DNA of 12,083 nt from Acidobacteriota bacterium (GCA_019239815.1 JAFAZL010000501.1:1-12083); one strand, 5' to 3'. Shown: positions 1-5,905, counted from the stretch's first letter. A program made the numbers and translations. The notes: generated from the sequence alone by a model not told the origin.

Positions 1-44
1 CGTCCGTTCTTTTCCGCTCACCAAGTGCTGGCTCGGGTTTTTAG

Positions 45-515
45 CTATGCGTTGTTGTTTCGCGGATCGTCCTTTGGGCTGAGGTACTCGAGTCCAAGCG
101 GCCCGATCGCGGTGATTTGCGTTATGTACTCGCCGGATTTCGCCCAGTGGAAATGGGCCGTGTTTCCCGGGAGAACTACCACGGCGCCCGGGGGATAGGC
201 TTCCAACTTGTTCGCGTCGAATTCTTCTCCAAGCCCGACATAAAAGACACCGGAAATAACGGTATAGACTCGATCCTCCGGATGCTTGTGGGGCATGAGC
301 TTCACGCCGTGGGGCGCTTTGACCCGAATTGTATACGGCCCAGGTTCCGACGGATGGCCGACGACTACGGCCAGCCGGACGGAGGGCGGAAATGCGGGGA
401 ACGGTTTCCAATCCACATCTTCGGACAAGATAGTTTTGAAAACCTCCTGCCCCGGTTGATGAGGACGCGGTTCGCTTGTTTGAGCGCGTTTAACAGCGCT
501 GGCTTTTTGGGACAC
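45..515 (-). CDS. Small single-domain cupin protein
   Basis: Cytoplasmic beta-barrel cupin of 156 residues; the substrate is not recognisable. A basic N-terminal stretch of about 25 residues precedes the domain. Cupin motif 1 appears as HKHPEDRVYTVISG with H76 and H78 as likely metal ligands. The usual glutamate is displaced (E80), as in the HPxD-type cupins. Motif 2 is GAVVVLPGNTAH, with H121 as the third ligand. The reading frame is open to a GTG at 533, but that GTG has no ribosome-binding site. An AAGGAGG lies inside the frame at 521-527 and sits 5 nt before a second in-frame GTG at 513-515, so I start there. The gene follows the membrane-protein gene on the same strand by 78 bp and may be co-transcribed with it. 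Domain call is firm; the role (sugar or aromatic metabolism, or stress) is unknown. Confidence 0.85.
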   Translation of the reverse strand: MSQKASAVKRAQTSEPRPHQPGQEVFKTILSEDVDWKPFPAFPPSVRLAVVVGHPSEPGPYTIRVKAPHGVKLMPHKHPEDRVYTVISGVFYVGLGEEFDANKLEAYPPGAVVVLPGNTAHFHWAKSGEYITQITAIGPLGLEYLSPKDDPRNNNA

Positions 516-520
516 AGAAA

Positions 521-527
521 CCTCCTT
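521..527 (-). promoter_or_regulatory. Strong ribosome-binding site of the cupin gene
   Basis: AAGGAGG on the minus strand, 5 nt before the GTG at 515-513. It decides the start: using the upstream GTG at 533 would bury this perfect Shine-Dalgarno inside codons 3-5 and leave the start without one. Confidence 0.7.
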
Positions 528-593
528 CGTCACTTGTTTCGTTTTGTGGGATTCACTGGATTCCGATCGGTTGCACTCTTTTTTTGGGGAAGA

Positions 594-1049
594 TCAGCCG
601 TAAGCCAGCGCGCGAATTGTCCACGCAAGGAGTATGAACGCATACGCGTTGATGAGCAGAGTACGAATCCAGTGCGTGGCGAGGATCTTCGACAAATAGG
701 GACTCGCCGGACCACGATCGTCTTTGCTTAGTTGTGCTTGCCACCTGCCCCAAAAGAGCGCGGTGAGAAGATGCGAGGCGATTTGTGTGCCGAGGTTTCC
801 CCACACTGCCCAGGCCGGCGAAATGTCGGGATGGCACCAGATCAAGGAAATGGATCCAAGGAGCGCTAAAGCGAGCGGGACAAAAACCCAGTATGGGAGT
901 TTGCGCCAGTGTATCGATTGGACGGTCCGAAAGTCTTTCGGATCGACGAGTTTCCAGGACCGGAAAATGTCGACTTCGACGGCCCAGATTGCACCCACCA
1001 GATAAAACGACAGGGCCAGATTCAGCAGCAGAAGGAGCTTTCCATTCAT
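594..1049 (-). CDS. Small four-helix integral membrane protein, unknown function
   Basis: A 151-residue inner-membrane protein with four hydrophobic segments at about residues 4-23, 51-71, 78-99 and 129-147. Residues with a functional look are W22/E25 at the end of helix 1, H47-W48 in the first loop, and a C-terminal HWIRT before helix 4. The overall shape (about 150 residues, four helices) resembles DUF1772/anthrone-oxygenase-like membrane proteins, but I cannot confirm that family. The start is ATG 1049, with AAGGA 7 nt upstream. The same frame stays open to 1292, but that extension is antisense to the metallophosphoesterase gene and is not membrane-like. It precedes the cupin gene on the same strand and is divergent from the phosphoesterase. 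Confidence 0.75.
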   Translation of the reverse strand: MNGKLLLLLNLALSFYLVGAIWAVEVDIFRSWKLVDPKDFRTVQSIHWRKLPYWVFVPLALALLGSISLIWCHPDISPAWAVWGNLGTQIASHLLTALFWGRWQAQLSKDDRGPASPYLSKILATHWIRTLLINAYAFILLAWTIRALAYG

Positions 1050-1104
1050 TTCTCGTCCTTGTGAGGAAGCCTGAATGCGTGTCACCAAGGGCTCAGCGTC
1101 GCGA

Positions 1105-1110
1105 TATAGT
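1105..1110 (+). promoter_or_regulatory. Possible -10 element placing the transcript start at the ATG
   Basis: TATAGT matches the sigma-70 -10 consensus at five of six positions and ends 6 nt before the ATG at 1117. No convincing -35 is present. If used, the transcript would begin at or within a base or two of the start codon (leaderless), which agrees with the lack of a ribosome-binding site for that ATG. Confidence 0.35.
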
Positions 1111-1116
1111 TTTTGG

Positions 1117-1596
1117 ATGAGCAAAGTTCCTACGCGAATCGGACTGATATCGGATACCCATGGGCTGCTGCGTGAGGAGGCGCTGACAGCTCTACGTGGC
1201 AGCGAGTTGATTGTGCACGCCGGGGATGTGGGCGATCCCGATATCCTGACGGAGTTGCGCAACTTGGCGCCGGTCGTCGCAGTGCGCGGCAATGTTGATA
1301 GTGAAGCGTGGGCTCGTCGGGAATTGCCGGAAACGGCGGTCGCGCAGGCGGGCGACGTTTCGATGTACGTGCTGCACGATGTGCATGCCCTCGATCTCGA
1401 CCCCCTGGCTGCCGGATTTCAAATCGTTGTCAGCGGGCACTCTCACAAATATCTGCGCAGCGAGAAGAACGGCGTGCTCTATATCAATCCTGGGAGCGCG
1501 GGGCCGCGCCGTTTCACTTTGCCGATAACCGTAGCCAAACTGGATCTCGGGGCGAAGCCCTGGAAATTGGAGTTCGTCGACCTCGAGAAGCTCTAA
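1117..1596 (+). CDS. YfcE/MJ0936-type metallophosphoesterase
   Basis: Cytoplasmic calcineurin-like phosphodiesterase of 159 residues, close to the usual YfcE-family length. All metal-site motifs are visible: DTH (D13, H15), HAGD (D37), RGN (N59), LHD (H87) and GHSH (H108, H110). NPGS at 124-127 is the typical family ending. Members hydrolyse phosphodiester substrates with Mn2+ or similar metals; the physiological substrate here is unknown. I start at ATG 1117 because family members begin within a few residues of the first beta strand (RIGLISDTHG). An alternative ATG at 1075 has a GAGGA 7 nt upstream and would add 14 non-conserved residues, leaving only 25 bp to the divergent gene. Downstream is the lysine-rich protein gene, 89 bp away. 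Confidence 0.9.
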   Translation: MSKVPTRIGLISDTHGLLREEALTALRGSELIVHAGDVGDPDILTELRNLAPVVAVRGNVDSEAWARRELPETAVAQAGDVSMYVLHDVHALDLDPLAAGFQIVVSGHSHKYLRSEKNGVLYINPGSAGPRRFTLPITVAKLDLGAKPWKLEFVDLEKL

Positions 1597-1619
1597 CGCG
1601 TTGTACCTGCCCAGCTTTT

Positions 1620-1634
1620 GGGGCGGCTCGCCTC
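1620..1634 (+). terminator. GC-rich hairpin after the phosphoesterase gene
   Basis: GGGGCG-GCT-CGCCTC can form a six-pair stem with one G-U wobble and a 3-nt loop, 23 bp after the stop codon. There is no following U-tract, so it is a weak terminator candidate; it could instead protect the mRNA 3' end. Confidence 0.25.
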
Positions 1635-1650
1635 CCAGAGATTGATGTAT

Positions 1651-1678
1651 TTGCAGTTCAACGGGCTGGTGCTAGACT
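1651..1678 (+). promoter_or_regulatory. Extended -10 promoter for the lysine-rich/acidic protein
   Basis: TTGCAG (1651-1656), 16-nt spacer ending in TGC, then TAGACT (1673-1678). The TGN extension of the -10 compensates for the three-of-six -35 match. The -10 ends 7 nt before the ATG at 1686, so transcription would start on or next to the start codon. No Shine-Dalgarno precedes this ATG, which fits a leaderless message. Confidence 0.4.
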
Positions 1679-1685
1679 CCCCCGC

Positions 1686-2186
1686 ATGGCTAAGAAAAAA
1701 GCAGCTCCCAAAAAATCGAAGAAACCGAAGGCGGCGCCGAAGAAGGCAAAAGCCAAAGCCAAGGCGAAGGCTCCAGCCGCAAAGGCTAAGCTCAAGTCCA
1801 CCGCGCGAGCAAAGTCGAAGGCTGCGGCGAAAGCAAGATCTGTGGCGAAGACGACGACGGTGTTGAAAGGGCGGACTGCGCCGCGTCGAGGATCATCCGA
1901 CTCCGACACAGAACTGCGCGAGAATCAGGAAGTCGAGATCGTGCACCCGAAGGGGCGTTCGCGCGTGGCGAGGGCCGGAGCAGGCAGCGGCGACCTCCAG
2001 GGGATTTCCAGCGTCGAGGATGTCGACTCGGAGAGCGCAGACGAGCTACTCGAAGAAGGGCAGTCGTTTGAGGCGGGAATCATCAGCGGGGTCGAACGCG
2101 CCGGAGTCGAAGAGGGTGAAGTCGTGACCCACGAAGTACTGGAAGACGACGTTCCTCTCGAATACGACGACGAAGACCGCCCATAA
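1686..2186 (+). CDS. Bipolar protein: H1-like lysine-rich half, acidic half
   Basis: A 166-residue protein with extreme charge separation. Residues 1-70 hold 22 Lys and 5 Arg and no Asp or Glu, arranged as KKAAPKK and (KA)n runs like histone H1 tails and the bacterial AlgP/Hc1-type proteins. Residues 101-166 hold 23 Asp/Glu against 2 Arg, end in DVPLEYDDEDRP, and look like a separate conserved acidic domain (SGDLQG..., DSESADELLEEGQSFEAGI). There is no signal peptide or membrane segment. The basic half probably contacts nucleic acid; the acidic half could regulate that contact or recruit a partner; both are inference. The frame is open far upstream to 1308, but that stretch overlaps the phosphoesterase in another frame, so ATG 1686 is the sensible start. 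Function unknown. Confidence 0.8.
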   Translation: MAKKKAAPKKSKKPKAAPKKAKAKAKAKAPAAKAKLKSTARAKSKAAAKARSVAKTTTVLKGRTAPRRGSSDSDTELRENQEVEIVHPKGRSRVARAGAGSGDLQGISSVEDVDSESADELLEEGQSFEAGIISGVERAGVEEGEVVTHEVLEDDVPLEYDDEDRP

Positions 2187-2599
2187 GACTCGGCTCCCAG
2201 AGATGCTGTCGGCCACCGTGCCGATGCTGTAATCATTTGTGATCATACGGTATACACGCCGCTCCCTCTCAGAGAAACACTTTATGGAATTGCAGGACGT
2301 GTTGCGATGCACTGGTGTCGTTGTTTCAAGGCTTGGGAGCTAACCGGGATTCGATCTTGAGATGCACCGGCGGCATTTGCCTACGTTTTTGCGAGAAGCT
2401 AATCCGCGCATGGCGAAGCCGCGTTGCAATTGCCTGATCCGAAAAGCTGGATCCTGCCTTCGCACTTTAGCGCACCTCTAACCTTTCATTCATCTCGATG
2501 TTGTGGAATGGACGGGATTCATCATAGCGGGCCTCCGCGATACCAATGTCCATTGATATCGACACCCACCCGAAACGACACCTACTGAGAGAGATTTGC
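2187..2599. other. Gene-free interval of about 410 bp
   Basis: No convincing coding region, tRNA or terminator. It contains an 8-bp direct repeat GATGCTGT at 2202-2209 and 2223-2230, that is, 21 bp apart start to start (two helical turns). Between the copies CGGC and GCCG face each other, with the second copy's first G shared. An 8-bp palindrome GCAATTGC lies at 2426-2433, and a GATCC/GGATC inverted repeat at 2436-2453. Open frames here are short and lack ribosome-binding sites. Confidence 0.5.
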
Positions 2600-3136
2600 A
2601 TGGATAAACCTTTCGGCGTCTGGTTCATTGGATTCGCGATCTTCATCACGCTCGGCGCGCTGGCGACGAGTTCGGTCAAAATTGGAGATTCATCGCCGAA
2701 GGTGGAAGTCGCTTCGGTTGGTGCAGTCGAGCATTCCGCTTCGTCGCCATCGAGCGTGCCGACTGCCCAGGCGAACAAACCTGCGACTGCCGATGTCGAG
2801 CGTGGCCGCTATCTCGTCGAGGAAGTGGCTAAATGCCCGGAGTGCCACACGCCCAGAAACGACCGCGGCGAACTGCGCCACGACGCGTGGCTCGCTGGTG
2901 CGCCGATCTGGATTCGGCCCGTGGCACCGATCCCGAATTGGGCCGATCACGCGCCAGCGCTTGCGGGTTGGCCGACGTTCACGGAAGATCAGGGCGAGCG
3001 CGTGCTTGAAAAGGGGACTGGACCGGAAGGCGAAGAACTGCGACCGCCAATGCACATCTACCACATGAAACATGAAGACGCGAAGGCGATCATCGCTTAT
3101 CTGAAATCGCTGCCGCGAAGTTCGCAGTCGTACTAG
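2600..3136 (+). CDS. Membrane-anchored monohaem c-type cytochrome
   Basis: A 178-residue protein with an N-terminal hydrophobic segment (about residues 6-25), probably an uncleaved anchor or signal. A low-complexity Ser/Ala/Pro linker of roughly 40 residues follows, then a class I cytochrome c domain facing the periplasm. Haem attachment is CPECH (C79, C82, H83). M151 in RPPMHIYHM is the likely axial ligand, with M156 as an alternative. The domain ends in the typical AKAIIAYLKSLP helix. It resembles the small cytochromes that pass electrons between dehydrogenases or the bc1-type complex and terminal oxidases, but no redox partner is encoded beside it. The start is ATG 2600, with a purine-rich GAGAGAG about 6 nt upstream; the upstream ATG at 2546 would put charged residues ahead of the anchor. 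It converges on the YjbR-like gene, sharing the stop region. Confidence 0.88.
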   Translation: MDKPFGVWFIGFAIFITLGALATSSVKIGDSSPKVEVASVGAVEHSASSPSSVPTAQANKPATADVERGRYLVEEVAKCPECHTPRNDRGELRHDAWLAGAPIWIRPVAPIPNWADHAPALAGWPTFTEDQGERVLEKGTGPEGEELRPPMHIYHMKHEDAKAIIAYLKSLPRSSQSY

Positions 3137-3552
3137 CTGCGTCGCTTGCCGCGCTTGCTATTTTGCTTTTTACTCTTCACCGGCTTCTTCGTTTTCGCCT
3201 GCGATTTCGCTGCCAGGCTCGCCTGTATTTTCTTCGGCAATTTCGCGACGACCAGATCGTAAGCTTCGCGCAAGAGTTCCCGCAGTTCCGTGGCTGGGAT
3301 CGCTTCCCGGGTTTCAAGCGCGACCCATTTTGCTCGCGCCAAGTAGGGCGCGGGAATTACATTCTGCCGCTCGACCAATTCGGCAAATCTTTCGTCGGTG
3401 GCTTTGAAAGAGAGCCAGACTTGCGCGACTTCAAGCACGGAGTGGGCGAACATTTTGTTGCCGACTTTGAAAGTGAGATCGCCTTGCCAGATTTCGTGCT
3501 CGGTGACGCCGGGGAAGCTTAGGCAGTGTTGGCGGAGTTCTTCGATGTGCAT
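3133..3552 (-). CDS. YjbR/MmcQ-family protein with lysine-rich tail
   Basis: A 139-residue cytoplasmic protein of the YjbR/MmcQ family, a CyaY-like fold often annotated as DNA-binding. Family features seen are the N-terminal LSFPGVTEHEIW, the central FKVGNKMFA beta strands, VWLSFK, and PAPYLARAKWVALE at 67-80, followed by a C-terminal helix. Residues from about 116 to the end form an extra basic tail with 12 Lys/Arg in 24 residues; many YjbR proteins end before such a tail. The tail supports, but does not prove, nucleic-acid contact. The start is ATG 3552 without a clear ribosome-binding site. Its TAG overlaps the cytochrome's TAG on the opposite strand through the palindrome CTAG at 3133-3136, so no separate terminator lies between the two convergent genes. 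Confidence 0.85.
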   Translation of the reverse strand: MHIEELRQHCLSFPGVTEHEIWQGDLTFKVGNKMFAHSVLEVAQVWLSFKATDERFAELVERQNVIPAPYLARAKWVALETREAIPATELRELLREAYDLVVAKLPKKIQASLAAKSQAKTKKPVKSKKQNSKRGKRRS

Positions 3553-3589
3553 GGCGCGCTCGATGTGTCATTACTTGCCAAGATCAGAT

Positions 3590-3624
3590 GAACAGCAGAT
3601 TCCTCGCTTCGCTCGGAATGACAA
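3590..3624. repeat. Interspersed intergenic repeat-like segment
   Basis: The segment around AGCAGATTCCTCGCTTCGCTCGGAATGACAA has the form of a repeat I recognise from many bacterial intergenic regions, often mis-translated as peptides such as IPRFARNDN. It contains an inverted repeat ATTCC (3599-3603) and GGAAT (3615-3619) around two TCGCT units. Immediately after it lies a second dyad, GATTC-AGT-GAATC (3626-3638). It sits upstream of both flanking minus/plus units, between the YjbR-like start and the 3' end of the beta-propeller gene. Only one copy is in this window, so repeat status rests on recognition, not on copies seen here. Confidence 0.5.
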
Positions 3625-3678
3625 TGATTCAGTGAATCGGGTAGCAGAAAATTCTTTAGCTTCGGGTTGCAATTGCTG

Positions 3679-4707
3679 TCAGGTGGAAGGAACCCAGTCC
3701 ATTCCGTCGACGCCAGGCGTCAAATCGATGGGAGCTTCGAGTTTCCAGTTTTTGAGATCGAGGACTTCGATCTTTCCGGCGGCGAGGAACGAAATGTAGG
3801 CGACGCCGCCGTCGGGGCGGATCAGCACCTTGCCGAGCGTGGTTGGAGCGTCGAAAGTCTTCGCCAGCTTGCGCGTATGCAGGTCGACCACAAAAATGTG
3901 GCCCTTCATGCCGGCGCAGATGAGCCAGTGATTGTCCGGCGTCGCTTCGGATGCGTAGACGGTCTCCGGCATCGGGATTGATTGAGAGACCGCATTAGAG
4001 AGCGGGTCAATCACCACGATGCGCGGCGATTCCTGATCGTGCGTGAAGACGTACAAGCCATCTGGCTCGATCGATATGCGCTGCACAATCTTCGATACGG
4101 GAATGGTCGTGACCAGCTTGCGGCTTGGAATGTCAACGACGCTGACGGTGCCCGCATGGACGTTTGCCGTGTAAATCGTCGGGTTGTCCGGCCCAGGACG
4201 AATGATGAACATGTGCGATTCGTCCTGACCGGTGGGGAGCTCGGCGATGACTTTTCGCGTTTTGGGATCGATCATGTCGATCGATTGCGAAAGCTCGGCG
4301 CTCACGTAAAGATTGCCGTCGGGGCCGAACTCGGGATTGTGCGGACGGAGCGGTTTGCCGAGGTCGATCGTGTAGGCGAGCTTACGATCGGCGATGTCGA
4401 TGACGTCGATGGTGCTGCCGTCGGTGCCGGGTTTCCCAACCCCTGAGTTGCCGTAGATCGGCACGTAGGCGTATTTGCCATCGGGGCTGACGGCGACTTC
4501 GTGGCCGTTGACCCCGACCGAGATTTTGGCGATTTCCTTGCGTGCGTCGGGATCGACGATTAGCGCGGTGTGCTCGAACTGGTTGGCAACGACGAGCAAG
4601 CCCTTCGACGACGACGGTTTCGGGCGTGAATGACTGTTGGTCGCTGTGACGATGAGTGCGACCGCAACCGCGATGAATGTGATGAAGGGAAGATATCGCT
4701 TGCGCAT
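3679..4707 (-). CDS. Secreted YVTN/YncE-like beta-propeller protein
   Basis: A 342-residue exported protein with signal peptide MRKRYLPFITFIAVAVALIV... (hydrophobic core about 7-22). The rest is a series of beta-propeller blades of about 40-45 residues of the YVTN/lactonase-like type: 'VVANQFEHTALIVDP', 'EVAVSPDGKYAYVPI', 'EFGPDGNLYVSAEL', 'ISIEPDGLYVFTHD' and 'VLIRPDGGVAYISFL'. These carry the repeated PDG turn and xxVIDP strand. Proteins of this kind act in the periplasm or outside the cell as binding or scaffold modules; no catalytic residues can be named. The start is ATG 4707, preceded by GAGGT with a 5-nt gap. The frame stays open to 5031, but that part overlaps the reductase gene and puts over 100 non-propeller residues before the signal. 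Divergent from the reductase, so possibly co-regulated. Confidence 0.88.
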   Translation of the reverse strand: MRKRYLPFITFIAVAVALIVTATNSHSRPKPSSSKGLLVVANQFEHTALIVDPDARKEIAKISVGVNGHEVAVSPDGKYAYVPIYGNSGVGKPGTDGSTIDVIDIADRKLAYTIDLGKPLRPHNPEFGPDGNLYVSAELSQSIDMIDPKTRKVIAELPTGQDESHMFIIRPGPDNPTIYTANVHAGTVSVVDIPSRKLVTTIPVSKIVQRISIEPDGLYVFTHDQESPRIVVIDPLSNAVSQSIPMPETVYASEATPDNHWLICAGMKGHIFVVDLHTRKLAKTFDAPTTLGKVLIRPDGGVAYISFLAAGKIEVLDLKNWKLEAPIDLTPGVDGMDWVPST

Positions 4708-4739
4708 GGGCACCTCGACGTTTCGTGCTATCGACAAAG

Positions 4740-4767
4740 TTGACATCCACGAAAGTGGGTGGATTAT
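4740..4767 (+). promoter_or_regulatory. Promoter of the aldo/keto reductase gene
   Basis: A perfect -35 TTGACA at 4740-4745, a 16-nt spacer, and GATTAT at 4762-4767 (four of six to TATAAT). TATAGC at 4765-4770 is an alternative -10 with a 19-nt spacer. The leader to the ATG at 4865 would be about 90 nt and would contain the heptamer repeat. Confidence 0.45.
4744..4761. promoter_or_regulatory. Operator-like dyad between -35 and -10
   Basis: CATCCAC-GAAA-GTGGGTG forms seven pairs (one G-U in RNA) around a 4-nt GAAA centre. It fills almost exactly the spacer of the plus-strand promoter and covers the predicted start of the minus-strand transcript. This is a position where a repressor could silence both genes; the binding protein is unknown. 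Confidence 0.35.
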
Positions 4768-4792
4768 AGCGATAAGGCGAGTCGACAGTCGA
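4763..4792 (-). promoter_or_regulatory. Promoter of the beta-propeller gene
   Basis: On the minus strand a perfect -10 TATAAT (4768-4763) follows TCGACT (4792-4787, four of six to TTGACA) with an 18-nt spacer. The -35 falls inside the heptamer tandem repeat. Predicted transcript start is near 4756, giving a leader of about 50 nt with GAGGT before the ATG at 4707. Confidence 0.5.
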
Positions 4793-4808
4793 CAGTTGAA
4801 AGTCGAAA
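4781..4808. repeat. Four-unit heptamer tandem repeat
   Basis: Four consecutive 7-nt units: GTCGACA, GTCGACA, GTTGAAA, GTCGAAA. Two units are identical and the others differ at one or two bases. The repeat lies in the divergent region, downstream of the reductase promoter and overlapping the -35 of the beta-propeller promoter. Such degenerate heptamers are typical short tandem intergenic repeats. Confidence 0.75.
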
Positions 4809-4864
4809 GGGAAGAGAAAAACTCGAAAGCAGGAAGGGTATTCATTTTTTCGCAGGAGTGGGTT

Positions 4865-5905
4865 ATGCATGACGAAAAGAAACGCGATTTGAACGAACGA
4901 GAGATTTCGAGGCGGGATTTCGTTGGGATGACCGTCGGGGCGGGCGTCGTAGCTGGAACGGCTGGCGCGCTGGCTGATCTAGCTTGGGCGGTCGATTCTA
5001 AAACGGGGATGCAATATCGAACGCTGGGCAAAACCGGCGAAAAGGTTTCGATGATGGGCCTGGGCGGGTTTCACATCGGTGTGCAGAAGGAAGAAGCCGA
5101 GAGCATCAAGATTATCCGTAGCGCGATCGACAACGGTGTCACGTTTCTCGACAACTGTTGGGATTACAACGGCGGCGAGAGCGAAGTGCGCATGGGAAAG
5201 GCGCTGCGCGATGGTTATCGGCAGCGTGTGTTCCTGATGACGAAGATCGATGGTCGCACGCGCGAAGCGGCGACGAAGCAGCTCGAAGATTCATTGCGAC
5301 GATTTCAGACGGATCACATCGACTTGCTGCAATTTCACGAAATCATTCGGCCGGGCGATCCCGAGAAAGTATTTGCGGCCGGCGCGGGGATGGAAGCGAT
5401 CGTCGAAGCGCGCAAAGCGGGGAAGGTGCGCTACATCGGTTTTACCGGACATAAGAGCCCGGACATCCATTTGAAGATGCTAGAGACCGCGGACCAGCAC
5501 AATTTTCATTTCGACAGCGTGCAGATGCCGCTAAATGTGATGGACGCGCACTTCAACAGTTTCGGCAAGAAGGTGCTGCCGGTGCTGGTGCAGAAGCAGA
5601 TCGGCGTGCTTGGGATGAAGCCGATGGGCAGCGGATGGATTCTGCGCAGCGGCGTTGTGAAATCCGAAGAATGCCTGCACTACGCAATGAATCTGCCGAC
5701 CAGCGTTGTAATCACTGGTTGCGATTCGATGGAGATTCTCGAATCGTCGTTAAACGCGGCGCGATCGTTCAAGCCGCTGGGCGAGGCGCAGGTGACGGAG
5801 TTGCTCGCGAAGACCGCGGATAGCGCGAAGGACGGCAAGTTCGAGGGCTATAAGACGACGACCAATTTCGACGGTACCGCTCACAACCCGCAATGGTTGG
5901 GTTGA
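4865..5905 (+). CDS. Tat-exported aldo/keto reductase
   Basis: A 346-residue NAD(P)H-type aldo/keto reductase with a twin-arginine signal. SRRDFVG has R16-R17, followed by a hydrophobic GMTVGAGVVAGTAG stretch and an AWA cleavage-like site at 40-42. The (beta/alpha)8 barrel starts at MQYRTLGKTGEKVSMMGLGG. The catalytic tetrad is complete: D96, Y101 (in DNCWDYNGGESE), K127 (FLMTKIDG) and H158 (DLLQFHE). The late phosphate-binding segment reads VVITGCDSMEILESSL instead of the common IPG form, so cofactor preference is unclear. Tat export means it folds, probably with its cofactor, before crossing to the periplasm. The start at 4865 has AGGAG 6 nt upstream; a longer open frame from 4637 crosses the promoter region. 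Substrate unknown. Confidence 0.9.
   Translation: MHDEKKRDLNEREISRRDFVGMTVGAGVVAGTAGALADLAWAVDSKTGMQYRTLGKTGEKVSMMGLGGFHIGVQKEEAESIKIIRSAIDNGVTFLDNCWDYNGGESEVRMGKALRDGYRQRVFLMTKIDGRTREAATKQLEDSLRRFQTDHIDLLQFHEIIRPGDPEKVFAAGAGMEAIVEARKAGKVRYIGFTGHKSPDIHLKMLETADQHNFHFDSVQMPLNVMDAHFNSFGKKVLPVLVQKQIGVLGMKPMGSGWILRSGVVKSEECLHYAMNLPTSVVITGCDSMEILESSLNAARSFKPLGEAQVTELLAKTADSAKDGKFEGYKTTTNFDGTAHNPQWLG

Noticed and set aside
1308..1685. Upstream extension of the lysine-rich protein's frame
   Set aside because: Lies over the phosphoesterase in another frame, is Arg/Cys-rich and unlike any fold; the ATG at 1686 has a promoter just ahead.
2284..2343. 19-codon plus-strand open frame starting at ATG 2284
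   Set aside because: No ribosome-binding site, no promoter, and no recognisable peptide.
4708..5031. N-terminal extension of the beta-propeller frame
   Set aside because: Would put over 100 residues before a clear signal peptide and overlap the reductase and both promoters.
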